NCBI RefSeq assembly: GCF_012034245.1
Contig: NZ_JAATEO010000011.1
Span: forward strand, 1 to 64,000
DNA: 64,000 nt
Source of the DNA: Micromonospora thermarum
Lineage (GTDB): Bacteria > Actinomycetota > Actinomycetes > Mycobacteriales > Micromonosporaceae
Reading direction: 5' to 3'
Positions within the stretch are counted from its first letter, which is position 1; the number at the start of each line of letters is the position of its first letter. The notes below the pieces were generated by a model, which was given only the letters and a program-made list of their open reading frames with translations, had not been told where the DNA came from and did no database searches. Shown here piece after piece: positions 34,933 through 43,434 of the stretch. A program made the translations under genes and the position numbers.

Positions 34933-36777
34933 CTACTTCTGCGGCTGTTCCGCGTCGAGCCGGGCGCGCAGCGCGTCCAGCTCGGCCCAGAGCACGCCGG
35001 GCAGCTTGTCACCGAACTTCTCGAACCACTCGGTGACCAGCGGCAGCTCGTTGCGCCACTCGTCGGCGTCGACCTTGAGGGCGATCCGGACGTCCTCCGG
35101 GGTCATGTCCAGGCCCTCGACGTCCAGCGCGTCCTGGGCGGGGACCATGCCGATCGGGGTCTCGACGGCCTCGGCGCGACCCTCGATGCGCTCGACGATC
35201 CACTTGAGCACGCGCGAGTTCTCGCCGAACCCGGGCCAGAGGAAGTTGCCCTCCGGGTCCTTGCGGAACCAGTTGACGTAGTAGATCTTGGGCAGCTTCG
35301 ACTCGTCGCCGTCGGCGCCCTTGCCCATCTCGATCCAGTGCCGGAAGTAGTCACCGCCGTGGTAGCCGATGAACGGCAGCATGGCCATCGGGTCGCGGCG
35401 GACGACGCCGACCGCGCCGGACGCGGCGGCGGTGGTCTCCGAGGAGAGCGTCGCGCCCATGTAGACGCCGTGCACCCAGTCGCGCGCCTCGGTGACCAGC
35501 GGGACGGTGTCCCGGCGGCGGCCGCCGAACAGGATCGCGTCGATCGGCACGCCGTTCGGGTCGTAGTAGTCCTCGGCGAGGATCGGGCACTGGGTGATCG
35601 GGGTGCAGAACCGGCTGTTCGCGTGGGAGGAGAGGCTGTCGCTCTCCGGCGTCCAGTCGTTGCCCTTCCAGTCGATCAGGTGCGCCGGGGGCTCTCCCAT
35701 GCCCTCCCACCAGATGTCCCCGTCGTCGGTCAGCGCCACGTTGGTGAAGATGGAGTTGCCCCGCTCCAGCGTCCGCATCGCGTTGGCGTTGGTCTTCCAG
35801 TCGGTGCCGGGCGCGACGCCGAAGAGGCCGTACTCCGGGTTGATCGCGTAGAGGCGCCCGTCCGGGCCGAACCGCATCCAGGCGATGTCGTCACCGATGG
35901 TCTCGACCTTCCAGCCCGGGATGGTCGGCTCCAGCATGGCGAGGTTGGTCTTGCCGCACGCCGACGGGAAGGCGCCGGCGATGTGGTAGACCTTGCCCTC
36001 CGGCGAGGTGATCTTGAGGATCAGCATGTGCTCCGCGAGCCAGCCCTCGTCGCGGCCCATCACGCTGGCGATACGCAGCGAGTAGCACTTCTTGCCGAGC
36101 AGCGAGTTGCCGCCGTAGCCGGAGCCGAAGGACCAGATCTCCCGCGTCTCCGGGAAGTGCGAGATGTACTTCGTCTCGTTGCACGGCCACGCCACGTCCT
36201 GCTGGCCGGGCGCGAGCGGGGCGCCGATCGAGTGCAGCGCGTGCACGAAGTCGGCGTCGTCGCCCATGGCCTCCAGGATCTTCGACCCCATCCGGGTCAT
36301 GATCCGCATCGAGGCCACCACGTACGGGCTGTCGGTGATCTCGACGCCGAACATGGGGCTCTCGGCCTCGACCGGGCCCATGCAGAAGGGGATGACGTAC
36401 ATGGTGCGTCCGCGCATGCAGCCGCGGTACAGCTCCGTCATCGTCCGCTTCATCTCGGCCGGCGCCATCCAGTTGTTGGTGGGGCCGGCGTCCGCCTCGT
36501 CGACCGAGCAGATGAAGGTGCGCTCCTCGACCCGGGCGACGTCCGTCGGGTCCGTCCGCGCGTAGAACGAGTTGGGCTTCTTCTCCGGGTTGAGCCGGAT
36601 CAGGGTGCCGGCCTCGACGAGCTCGTCGGTGAGACGACGCCACTCCTCGTCGGACCCGTCAACCCAGACGACCCGGTCGGGAGTGGTCAGTTCCGCGACC
36701 TCACGGACCCAGGCGAGCAGTTTGGGGTGGGACGTCGGGGCCTGATCGATACCCCGAACAGTGGCCGGAGCAACCAT
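34933..36777 (-). CDS. pckG: Phosphoenolpyruvate carboxykinase (GTP)
   Basis: The enzyme decarboxylates oxaloacetate to phosphoenolpyruvate with GTP, the entry to gluconeogenesis. The 614-residue length is normal. Visible motifs are [13 protein letters not shown] (about 270-283, nucleotide-binding loop with the active Cys), [12 protein letters not shown], and [16 protein letters not shown] near the C-terminus. AAGGAG at 36785-36790 sets the ATG. The upstream 408-base space holds a small dyad and a TTTCACGC direct repeat that may bind regulators of carbon metabolism. Its opposite, ppc, is in the same window. Confidence 0.97.
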   Translation of the reverse strand: MVAPATVRGIDQAPTSHPKLLAWVREVAELTTPDRVVWVDGSDEEWRRLTDELVEAGTLIRLNPEKKPNSFYARTDPTDVARVEERTFICSVDEADAGPTNNWMAPAEMKRTMTELYRGCMRGRTMYVIPFCMGPVEAESPMFGVEITDSPYVVASMRIMTRMGSKILEAMGDDADFVHALHSIGAPLAPGQQDVAWPCNETKYISHFPETREIWSFGSGYGGNSLLGKKCYSLRIASVMGRDEGWLAEHMLILKITSPEGKVYHIAGAFPSACGKTNLAMLEPTIPGWKVETIGDDIAWMRFGPDGRLYAINPEYGLFGVAPGTDWKTNANAMRTLERGNSIFTNVALTDDGDIWWEGMGEPPAHLIDWKGNDWTPESDSLSSHANSRFCTPITQCPILAEDYYDPNGVPIDAILFGGRRRDTVPLVTEARDWVHGVYMGATLSSETTAAASGAVGVVRRDPMAMLPFIGYHGGDYFRHWIEMGKGADGDESKLPKIYYVNWFRKDPEGNFLWPGFGENSRVLKWIVERIEGRAEAVETPIGMVPAQDALDVEGLDMTPEDVRIALKVDADEWRNELPLVTEWFEKFGDKLPGVLWAELDALRARLDAEQPQK

Positions 36778-37185
36778 GACACATCTCCTTGTGGTCGACG
36801 CTGACCGGTCTATGGGATGCACGAGTCGTGACGGCGCTATGCGTCGCCTTCGTGGAAACCTGGGATTGGCCTCAGCGTAAACCGGGTTGCGTCGCCAGTC
36901 AGTGGGACTGGTTGTGAAGAACTGCACAAGGTACGGCCACGCTGCGGCATCACGAGCTGATACCCGCTTTCACGCGCAGTTTCACGCAAATCCTGCGGGG
37001 AACCTCGGAACGAGGGCTCGACGGAGACCAACCGCCGTCCGATGCCGAGAGTCACCGCCGGGGTTCACGTATCGGGCTCCGCGCCGGCACCGGGCCGGTT
37101 ACGCTCCGCTCATCGACGCCGCCGCCAGCCCCCCTGCTCGCCGTTGCTACCCGTACGGCGGGCCTACAGCCGGTAGGCTCGCGGG
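36778..37185. promoter_or_regulatory. pckG upstream regulatory region
   Basis: This divergent spacer between pckG and the first gtrA gene contains CCAGTC-agtgg-GACTGG (36895-36911) and a direct repeat, TTTCACGC, at 36968-36975 and 36980-36987 (12-base period). On the minus strand the repeat reads GCGTGAAA. TAGGCT at 37174-37179 is the likely -10 of the gtrA gene. No gene is visible within. Confidence 0.45.
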
Positions 37186-37728
37186 GTGGCCGCGACAATG
37201 ATCGGGGAGCCCGGCTCCCGGCAGACCGACCCGGGTCTGTTCCGCTCCCTGCTCGACCGGTTCGGTCACCTCGTCCGGGAGCTGAGCAAGTTCGCCACCG
37301 TGGGTGGAGTCGCCTTCCTCGTCGACCTCGCCATCTTCAACTACCTCACGCTGGCGCTGGGCGTCGAGCCGGTGACCGCGCGGGTCATCTCCACCGTCAT
37401 CGCCGCCACCGTCGCCTTCCTCGGCAACCGCTTCTGGACCTGGCGGCACCGCCAGCGCTCCAACCCGGCCCGCGAGTACGCGCTCTTCTTCCTCTTCAAC
37501 GGCGTGGGGCTGGCGATCGCGGTGTCCTGCATGGCGCTCAGCCGCTACGGGCTGGGCAGCGTCTGGCCGGAGATCTTCCGGACGCCACTGGCCGACAACA
37601 TCTCCGGCTACATCGTCGGCACCGGGCTCGGGACGCTCTTCCGCTTCTGGTCCTACCGGAGGTTCGTCTTCCCGGAAGCGGGAACTCCGTCCGTTCCGGA
37701 AGTGACGCACGACCGACACGCGGCGTGA
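37186..37728 (+). CDS. GtrA-family membrane protein (copy 1)
   Basis: GtrA proteins are small four-helix membrane proteins, often linked to moving or modifying polyprenyl-linked sugars for cell envelope glycans. The 180-residue product carries the family pattern: FATVGGVAFLVDLAIFNYL in helix 1, ATVAFLGNRFWTWRHR between helices 2 and 3, EYALFFLFNGVG, and the C-terminal LFRFWSYRRFVF. TAGGCT lies 6 bases before the GTG. A paralogue follows after 63 bases, so this is a tandem duplication. Confidence 0.88.
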   Translation: MAATMIGEPGSRQTDPGLFRSLLDRFGHLVRELSKFATVGGVAFLVDLAIFNYLTLALGVEPVTARVISTVIAATVAFLGNRFWTWRHRQRSNPAREYALFFLFNGVGLAIAVSCMALSRYGLGSVWPEIFRTPLADNISGYIVGTGLGTLFRFWSYRRFVFPEAGTPSVPEVTHDRHAA

Positions 37729-37791
37729 CCTGGCGCCCATCCCGTCCGGCCGGCAGGTTCCGGCCCTGTCGACTCCCCTAAGGTGTTCCGC

Positions 37792-38487
37792 ATGCGTCTT
37801 GTCCGTCTCCTGCCTGAGCGCTGGCAGAAGTTCGTCCACGAGGCGCTCAAATTCGGCGTCGTCGGGGGCGTCAACACCGTCATCAATTACGCGGTGTTCA
37901 ATGCCCTGGCACTCACCGTTTTTCGGAACGGCCAGTTGAAGGCGACGGTCATCGCGACCGTCGTGGCGACGATCACGTCGTATCTGATGAATCGTCACTG
38001 GACGTACCGCGACCGCCCGAAATCGGCGATGCGTCGCGAATACGTCCTTTTCTTCCTGTTCAACGGCGTCGGCCTTCTGATCGAACTCGGCGTGCTGGCC
38101 GCCGCGAAGTACGGCTTCGGAGTGACCAGCCTCCTGGCGCTGAACGTCGCCAAGACCTGCGGCGTCGGGCTCGCCACGCTCTTCCGCTTCTGGTCGTACC
38201 GGACGTTCGTCTTCCAGCCGGCTCCCGCGCACGCGGCGGACACCTGGCACACCATCCCCCGCGACGAGTGGGACACGATGGCCGAGCTGGACCCGGTGGC
38301 CGACCTGGCGGAGTCGGTCTCCGAGCTGGAGGAGTCCGAGCCTCCACCGGGCACCCGGCGGCCGGCCGGGACGCCGCTCCAGGGCCGCGGCATTCCGCAG
38401 GACGTCGGGCTCACCCTCGACCGGGAGCTGGAGGCGGAACTCGCCGCCGAGCTGCAGGCGAGCACCCGCCGGGGCCGCCAACCCTGA
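37792..38487 (+). CDS. GtrA-family membrane protein (copy 2) with long tail
   Basis: The 231-residue product repeats the GtrA plan (FGVVGGVNTVINYAVFNAL, ITSYLMNRHWTYRDRP, EYVLFFLFNGVG, LFRFWSYRTFVF). It adds an acidic cytoplasmic tail of about 70 residues that copy 1 lacks (DPVADLAESVSELEESE, then LDRELEAELAAELQAS). The ATG at 37792 is 7 bases past TAAGGT, a leaderless-type start; a GTG at 37783 is less likely. No glycosyltransferase gene is adjacent. Confidence 0.88.
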   Translation: MRLVRLLPERWQKFVHEALKFGVVGGVNTVINYAVFNALALTVFRNGQLKATVIATVVATITSYLMNRHWTYRDRPKSAMRREYVLFFLFNGVGLLIELGVLAAAKYGFGVTSLLALNVAKTCGVGLATLFRFWSYRTFVFQPAPAHAADTWHTIPRDEWDTMAELDPVADLAESVSELEESEPPPGTRRPAGTPLQGRGIPQDVGLTLDRELEAELAAELQASTRRGRQP

Positions 38488-38491
38488 CACG

Positions 38492-38537
38492 CGCGAAACG
38501 GCCGCATCACCCGACCGGGTGACGCGGCCGTTTCGCG
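38492..38537. terminator. Strong bidirectional terminator
   Basis: CGCGAAACGGCCGC pairs perfectly with GCGGCCGTTTCGCG, and inside it TCACCC pairs with GGGTGA around GACC. It lies between convergent stops of gtrA copy 2 (38487) and the PH-domain gene (38544). Confidence 0.92.
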
Positions 38538-38543
38538 TACCCG

Positions 38544-39125
38544 TCAGCTCGGTTCGCGGAGCGGCTTGCCGTCCTGGACGTCGGCGAGGATGTCGCGCAT
38601 CTCGGCATCGCCCAGCGAGTGCTTGTCGTGGTGCGCCTCCACCAGCTCGTACAGCGTGGTCTGGACGCGTTCGACCTGCGGCACGTCGTGCAGCACCGAC
38701 TGGCCGCGCTCGCCCGCCGACTCGATCGTGAGAGTGCCGCAACCGAACAGGCGCTCGCTGAACCGCTGGTTCATCGCGTGGTCGTTCACCCGGGTCAGCG
38801 GGATGTCCCGGCGGTCCCGGGAGAGCACGCCCTGCTGGATCAGGACCCGCTCGTCGGTGAACAGGTAGTGGGTGGTCCGCCAGACCAGGAAGGGCCAGAG
38901 CGCGAACCACAGCACCGCCAGCAGCGCCAGCCCGCCGATCACGGCCAGCGCGACGGACCCGCCCCCGCCCGACGGGAGCAGGACCAGGGCCGCCACCACC
39001 GCGGCGACGGCGAGCACCACCACCACGGCGGGCCGGACGAGGGCCTTCCAGTGCGGGTGCAGGTGCAGCACGACGTGCTCGTCCTCGGTGAGCACGTCCT
39101 CGGGAAACGCCACAGACACCTCCAT
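38544..39125 (-). CDS. Bacterial PH-domain membrane protein
   Basis: The 193-residue product has two membrane helices (about residues 25-47 and 55-78) followed by a bacterial pleckstrin-homology domain of the DUF304/bPH_2 type (WRTTHYLFTDERVLIQQGVL, SRDRRDIPLTRVNDHAMNQ, GCGTLTIESAGE). Function is unknown; such proteins are often envelope-associated. The ATG at 39125 begins a compact N-terminus (MEVSVAFPEDVLTEDEHVVL). Upstream lies a long inverted repeat and a G-tract array beyond which birA ends. Confidence 0.85.
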   Translation of the reverse strand: MEVSVAFPEDVLTEDEHVVLHLHPHWKALVRPAVVVVLAVAAVVAALVLLPSGGGGSVALAVIGGLALLAVLWFALWPFLVWRTTHYLFTDERVLIQQGVLSRDRRDIPLTRVNDHAMNQRFSERLFGCGTLTIESAGERGQSVLHDVPQVERVQTTLYELVEAHHDKHSLGDAEMRDILADVQDGKPLREPS

Positions 39126-39204
39126 GACCAGAACGGAACGCGCAGACGCTAACCGCTCGAGCGTCGCCGGGGGATCAGCCGCGCGGACCGCCCCCGCCGA
39201 ACTC

Positions 39205-39279
39205 CCGCGATCTTGCACTTTCAGCCCCCCTTTCGCGCCCTTTGCCACTTTCGCCCGGGCACAAAGTGCAAGATCGCGG
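39205..39279. repeat. Perfect 17-base inverted repeat with 41-base loop
   Basis: CCGCGATCTTGCACTTT (39205-39221) pairs perfectly with 39263-39279. It lies between birA and the PH-domain gene, both on the minus strand. The loop contains repeated CTTTCGC-like words. It may terminate birA transcription or be a dispersed hairpin element. Confidence 0.75.
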
Positions 39280-39286
39280 AGCAGGT

Positions 39287-39326
39287 GGGGTGGGGTGGGG
39301 CGGGGCGGGGTGGGGTGGGGTGGGGG
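39287..39326 (+). repeat. GGGGT/GGGGC pentamer array (G-quadruplex-capable)
   Basis: Eight consecutive G4 or G5 tracts separated by a single T or C run right up to the birA stop codon. The plus strand could fold into a G-quadruplex, and the birA mRNA would end in the complementary C-rich run. Confidence 0.85.
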
Positions 39327-40202
39327 TCAGCGGAGGTGGAGGACGTCGCCTGCGGAGAGGTGGTGGTCGCCGGCTGGCGTGGTCACCGCCAGGTGGCCCT
39401 CGGAGTCGACGCCGGTCGCGGTGCCGGTCAGCTCCCCGCCGCCGGGCAGCAGTACCCGCACCTGGCGGCCGACCGTCGCGCACGAGTCGAGATACGCCTC
39501 GTGCAGCCCGCTCTCGACGGCGCTGCCGCCGGCGGCCCGCCAGCGGCCGTACCAGGTGGCGAGCGAGCGGAGCAGGGCACGCAGCAGCGGATCCCGGTCG
39601 GTGGCGGCGGCGCCGGCCAGTTGCAGCGAGGTGGCCGGCAGGCCGGTCGGGTTCTCCGGCAACTCGTCGGCGCGGAGGGTGACGTTCAGGCCGATGCCGA
39701 GCACGACCGCGGCCGGCGTCGCCGGGGTCGCGCCGGGCACCGCCTCGGCGAGGATCCCGGCGCACTTCGCGTCGCCGAGGAGCAGGTCGTTCGGCCACTT
39801 CAGGGTGGCCTCCAGCTCGGCCAGCCGGGCCACCGCCTCGACCAGCGCGACACCGGCGAGCAGCGGCAGCCACCCGTACGCCGACGGAGGTGCCGGCGGC
39901 CAGCCGCGGTCGGCGACGGCCTCGCCCGGCCGGAGCAGGACGCTCGTCGCGATGCCCGCCCGGGCCGGCGACTGCCAGGCACGGCCCCGCCGCCCACGGC
40001 CGGCGGTCTGCCGCTCGGCGACCACCACCAGGCCCTCCGGCTCGCCGGTGCGGGCCGCCTCCGCCACGTCCGCGTTGGTCGAGCCGGTCTCCGCGCGCAG
40101 CTCCAGCCGGGCCCACGGGCCGTGCGGCGCGACCAGCGCACGCCGCAGCCGCGCCGCCGACAGCGGCGGGCGGTCCAGGTCGGTGTACGGGGAGCCCGGC
40201 AT
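39327..40202 (-). CDS. birA: Biotin-[acetyl-CoA-carboxylase] ligase
   Basis: BirA makes biotinyl-AMP and attaches biotin to the carrier lysine of acyl-CoA carboxylases. The 291-residue product has the ligase core with GSTNADV, AERQTAGRGRRGRAW (the biotinyl-AMP loop, about residues 62-76), LKWPNDLLL and GIGLNV. A C-terminal SH3-like domain (GRQVRVLLPGGGELTGTATGVD) follows. It lacks the N-terminal DNA-binding domain of E. coli BirA, so it is not a repressor. TAGGCT is 6 bases before the ATG. It is divergent from the carboxylase beta subunit, one of its natural targets' partners. Confidence 0.95.
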   Translation of the reverse strand: MPGSPYTDLDRPPLSAARLRRALVAPHGPWARLELRAETGSTNADVAEAARTGEPEGLVVVAERQTAGRGRRGRAWQSPARAGIATSVLLRPGEAVADRGWPPAPPSAYGWLPLLAGVALVEAVARLAELEATLKWPNDLLLGDAKCAGILAEAVPGATPATPAAVVLGIGLNVTLRADELPENPTGLPATSLQLAGAAATDRDPLLRALLRSLATWYGRWRAAGGSAVESGLHEAYLDSCATVGRQVRVLLPGGGELTGTATGVDSEGHLAVTTPAGDHHLSAGDVLHLR

Positions 40203-40276
40203 CCCGCCAGCCTACGGGCCGCCTCGACGGAGGGTAGTGAGGTGTACTGCACAGCAGCACCGGCCTGAACCATCGT

Positions 40277-40282
40277 TATATT
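40277..40282 (+). promoter_or_regulatory. -10 box of a leaderless promoter for pccB
   Basis: TATATT lies 6 bases before the GTG of the carboxylase beta subunit in otherwise GC-rich DNA, and no Shine-Dalgarno sequence is present. A transcription start at or next to the GTG is expected. The -35 region is weak. Confidence 0.65.
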
Positions 40283-40288
40283 CCCTGG

Positions 40289-41872
40289 GTGACTACCGAG
40301 ACCGGGATCAACATCCACAGCACCGCGGGCAAGCTGGCGGACCTGGAGCATCGGGTCGACGAGGCGGTGCACGCCGGGTCGGCGCGCGCCGTGGAGAAGC
40401 AGCACGCGCGGGGCAAGAAGACCGCGCGCGAGCGGATCGAGATGCTGCTCGACGAGGGCTCCTTCGTCGAACTGGACGAGCTCGCGCGGCACCGTTCGAC
40501 CAACTTCGGGCTGGAGAAGAGCCGCCCGTACGGCGACGGCGTCATCACCGGCTACGGCACCATCGACGGCCGCCAGGTGTGCGTCTTCGCGCAGGACTTC
40601 ACGGTCTTCGGCGGCTCGCTCGGCGAGGTGTTCGGCGAGAAGATCGTCAAGGTGATGGACCTGGCCATGAAGATCGGCTGCCCGGTCATCGGCATCAACG
40701 ACTCCGGTGGCGCCCGCATCCAGGAGGGTGTCGCCTCGCTCGGCCTCTACGGCGAGATTTTCTTCCGCAACGTCCGGGCGAGCGGCGTCATCCCGCAGAT
40801 CTCCCTCATCATGGGCCCGTGCGCCGGCGGCGCGGTCTACTCCCCGGCGGTCACCGACTTCACCGTGATGGTCGACCAGACCTCCCACATGTTCATCACC
40901 GGTCCGGACGTCATCAAGACGGTCACCGGTGAGGACGTGGCGATGGAGGAGCTGGGCGGTGCCCGGACCCACAACTCGCGCAGCGGCAACGCGCACTACC
41001 TCGCCACCGACGAGGAGGACGCGATCGAGTACGTGAAGGCGCTGCTGTCGTACCTGCCGTCGAACAACCTCGACGAGCCGGTCGTGTACGACGCGCCGGC
41101 CGACCTCGTGATCTCCGACGAGGACCGGGAGCTGGACACCCTGATCCCGGACTCGGCCAACCAGCCGTACGACATGCACCGCGTCATCGAGCACGTCCTC
41201 GACGACGGCGAGTTCCTCGAGGTGCAGCCGCTGTACGCCCAGAACCTCATCATCGGTTACGGCCGCGTCGAGGGGCGTCCGGTCGGCGTGGTCGCCAACC
41301 AGCCCATGCACTTCGCCGGCACGCTGGACATCGCCGCGTCGGAGAAGGCCGCCCGGTTCGTCCGCACCTGCGACGCGTTCAACATCCCGGTGCTGACCTT
41401 CGTGGACGTTCCCGGGTTCCTCCCCGGCACCGGCCAGGAGTGGGACGGCATCATCCGCCGCGGCGCGAAGCTCATCTACGCGTACGCCGAGGCGACCGTC
41501 CCGAAGGTCACCGTCATCACCCGCAAGGCGTACGGCGGGGCGTACGACGTCATGGGCTCCAAGCACCTCGGCGCGGACCTGAACTTCGCCTGGCCGACCG
41601 CCCAGATCGCGGTGATGGGCGCCCAGGGCGCGGTGAACATCCTCTACCGGCAGGAACTGGCCGCCGCCGAGGACCCGGCGGCGCTGCGCGCCGAGCTGAT
41701 CACCGAGTACGAGGACACGCTCGCCAACCCGTACATCGCCGCGGAGCGCGGGTACGTCGACTCGGTCATCCCGCCGCACGAGACCCGGGCGCAGATCGTC
41801 CGCGCCCTGCGGGTGCTGCGCACCAAGCGCGAGACCCTCCCCCCGAAGAAGCACGGCAACATCCCGCTGTAG
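40289..41872 (+). CDS. pccB: Acyl-CoA carboxylase beta subunit (carboxyltransferase)
   Basis: This 527-residue subunit transfers the carboxyl group from carboxybiotin to acetyl- or propionyl-CoA, supplying malonyl- or methylmalonyl-CoA for fatty acid and polyketide synthesis. The two-part carboxyltransferase fold is visible, with [17 protein letters not shown] and [14 protein letters not shown] in the N-half and [24 protein letters not shown] and [13 protein letters not shown] in the C-half. A small Asp or Ile-type specificity residue cannot be judged without alignment, so propionyl versus acetyl preference is open. It partners with the alpha subunit at 56.1 kb and the epsilon subunit at 49.2 kb. 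Confidence 0.95.
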   Translation: MTTETGINIHSTAGKLADLEHRVDEAVHAGSARAVEKQHARGKKTARERIEMLLDEGSFVELDELARHRSTNFGLEKSRPYGDGVITGYGTIDGRQVCVFAQDFTVFGGSLGEVFGEKIVKVMDLAMKIGCPVIGINDSGGARIQEGVASLGLYGEIFFRNVRASGVIPQISLIMGPCAGGAVYSPAVTDFTVMVDQTSHMFITGPDVIKTVTGEDVAMEELGGARTHNSRSGNAHYLATDEEDAIEYVKALLSYLPSNNLDEPVVYDAPADLVISDEDRELDTLIPDSANQPYDMHRVIEHVLDDGEFLEVQPLYAQNLIIGYGRVEGRPVGVVANQPMHFAGTLDIAASEKAARFVRTCDAFNIPVLTFVDVPGFLPGTGQEWDGIIRRGAKLIYAYAEATVPKVTVITRKAYGGAYDVMGSKHLGADLNFAWPTAQIAVMGAQGAVNILYRQELAAAEDPAALRAELITEYEDTLANPYIAAERGYVDSVIPPHETRAQIVRALRVLRTKRETLPPKKHGNIPL

Positions 41873-41892
41873 GTGTGAAGCCCGGGCAAGAT

Positions 41893-41960
41893 CCGCGCAA
41901 CTTCACGGAACGTGTCCCCTCCCCGCCGTGGGAGGCCACAGCTTCCCTGAAGTTGCGCGG
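41893..41960. terminator. Large inverted repeat between convergent genes
   Basis: CCGCGCAACTTCA (41893-41905) pairs perfectly with 41948-41960 around 42 bases that contain an inner CCTCCC/GGGAGG stem. It lies between the stops of pccB and the 41984 gene and probably terminates both. Confidence 0.75.
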
Positions 41961-41983
41961 GTCATCAGCCGGTCATCCGCCGG

Positions 41984-42847
41984 TCAGCAGGGCGGGTTGG
42001 CGGCGACGCACAGGCGCCGGGCGGCGAGCATGGCGAGGCGACGCAATTCCGGCTCCGTACCGTCGCGGCCCTGGCTGAGCACCGTGACCAGGTCGCCCAC
42101 CCGGACCACCGCGACCGTCGTGGGCTTCGGCGCGGCGCCGGAGAACTCACCCGTCTCCAGGTTTTTCGCGCGGGTGACGGTGTGCCGCAGGAGCAGCGAC
42201 TCGTCACCGGTGAAGTCACGCTCCACCGACTCCCAGCTGTGGATGGTCTCGGCCCGGACCACCCGACTCCCCCACTGCGTCGGACCCACCGACCGCCACG
42301 CCGCGCACTGCGCGATCAGGGTTCCCATTCTCTGGAAGAACCGTCCGGCCACCTCCGGGGCCACGCGATACACGTCCTGGCTGAGCTGCACATCGCTCAG
42401 GGGATGATCGAAGCCGGGCGGCCGTTGCCGGAGGAGAGTCTGGGATCGGGAATACCGGGACACCTCCCAGGCGGCCGTCCGGCCCTGCGACTCATGGCAG
42501 ACGAGCAACAGGTCGGCGACGCGTACCGGAGCGCCGATGTCCGCCTGGGTCAGCGGCGGGTCGGTCTCGATGCCCAGATCCCCCGGTTGCAGCAGCGCCT
42601 CCCGGGCGATCTCGTTGCGTTCCGGCACCGGAGCCGTCTCCAGCGCGGCGGTGGTGGCCGGGGCGGGCGCCAACCGACCGGCGAGCAGGGCGACGGTCGA
42701 CGCGGTGGCCACCACGAGCACGGCCGCCACCAGAGCGGTACGGCGGCTGCGGCGACGCGCCCGGGCCCGGATCTCCGCTGGTTCCGGCCAGCGGACGTCG
42801 CTCAGCTCGCGGTGCACATGCTCGACGAAGCTCATCTCGTCACGCAT
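41984..42847 (-). CDS. Membrane protein partnered with ECF sigma factor
   Basis: The 287-residue product has a cytoplasmic N-terminus (about 1-33), one membrane helix (about 36-57) and an extracytoplasmic domain of about 220 residues with cysteines (LLVCHESQG, LIAQCAAW, RRLCVAANPPC). It lacks the zinc-binding anti-sigma HxxxCxxC motif. Its ATG overlaps the sigma factor stop by 8 bases, so the two are translationally coupled. An anti-sigma or sensor role is inferred from position only. Confidence 0.75.
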   Translation of the reverse strand: MRDEMSFVEHVHRELSDVRWPEPAEIRARARRRSRRTALVAAVLVVATASTVALLAGRLAPAPATTAALETAPVPERNEIAREALLQPGDLGIETDPPLTQADIGAPVRVADLLLVCHESQGRTAAWEVSRYSRSQTLLRQRPPGFDHPLSDVQLSQDVYRVAPEVAGRFFQRMGTLIAQCAAWRSVGPTQWGSRVVRAETIHSWESVERDFTGDESLLLRHTVTRAKNLETGEFSGAAPKPTTVAVVRVGDLVTVLSQGRDGTEPELRRLAMLAARRLCVAANPPC

Positions 42848-43340
42848 CGGCGGCCTCCTCCAGCTCAGCGACGGCCAGCAGCCCCGCCAGCGCGGCACGC
42901 CCACGCGAGAGCCGGGCCTTGACGGTGCCGACCGGCGCGTCGGTCTGGCGGGCGACCTCCGCGACCGGCATCCCGACCAGGTAGTGCAACGCGATCGCGA
43001 TCCGTTGCGGCTCGGGCAGCCGGCGCAGGGCGGCGACCACCTCGACGGTCTCGATGCCCGGCGCGGGAACGCTGTCGGCTGCGCCGTGCCGCAGGTACGC
43101 ACGTGCCCGGCTGCGCAGGCTCCGCCACCGGCTGACCGCGATGCGGCTGGCCACCACGCGTACCCAGGCCTCCGGATCGTCGTACGCGCTCACCGTCGAC
43201 CAACGCTGCCACGCCCGGATGTAGGCCTCCTGCACGGCGTCCTGGGCCTCGGCGACGTCACCGGTCAGCACGTAGACGAACCCGAGCAGCCGCTGGCGGC
43301 TGCCGCGGTAGAAGTCGTCGAAGCCGTCGGCGTCGGGCAC
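42840..43340 (-). CDS. ECF RNA polymerase sigma factor (SigE-like)
   Basis: The 166-residue product has sigma region 2 (RLLGFVYVLTGDVAEAQDAVQEAYIRAW, about residues 15-42) and region 4 (LRRLPEPQRIAIALHYLVGMPVAEVARQTDAPVGTVKARLSRGR, about 105-148), with no region 1 or 3. It should direct RNA polymerase to a stress or envelope regulon. GTG 43340 is fixed by GGGGAGG 8 bases upstream. The downstream membrane protein is coupled by an ATGCGTGA overlap. No promoter motif for self-activation is recognisable to me. Confidence 0.9.
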   Translation of the reverse strand: MPDADGFDDFYRGSRQRLLGFVYVLTGDVAEAQDAVQEAYIRAWQRWSTVSAYDDPEAWVRVVASRIAVSRWRSLRSRARAYLRHGAADSVPAPGIETVEVVAALRRLPEPQRIAIALHYLVGMPVAEVARQTDAPVGTVKARLSRGRAALAGLLAVAELEEAADA

Positions 43341-43434
43341 CTGCGCTACCTCCCCGTGGTGGTCGCAGAGGACACGCACCAGCGAGCCCCGCCGGTTGCC
43401 GTGGAGCCCGGCTTTCTCCGGCGACCGGCCGCGC

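Noticed and set aside
39327..40202. BirA as a biotin-responsive repressor of the divergent carboxylase gene
   Set aside because: The protein begins directly with the ligase domain and lacks the N-terminal helix-turn-helix needed for DNA binding.
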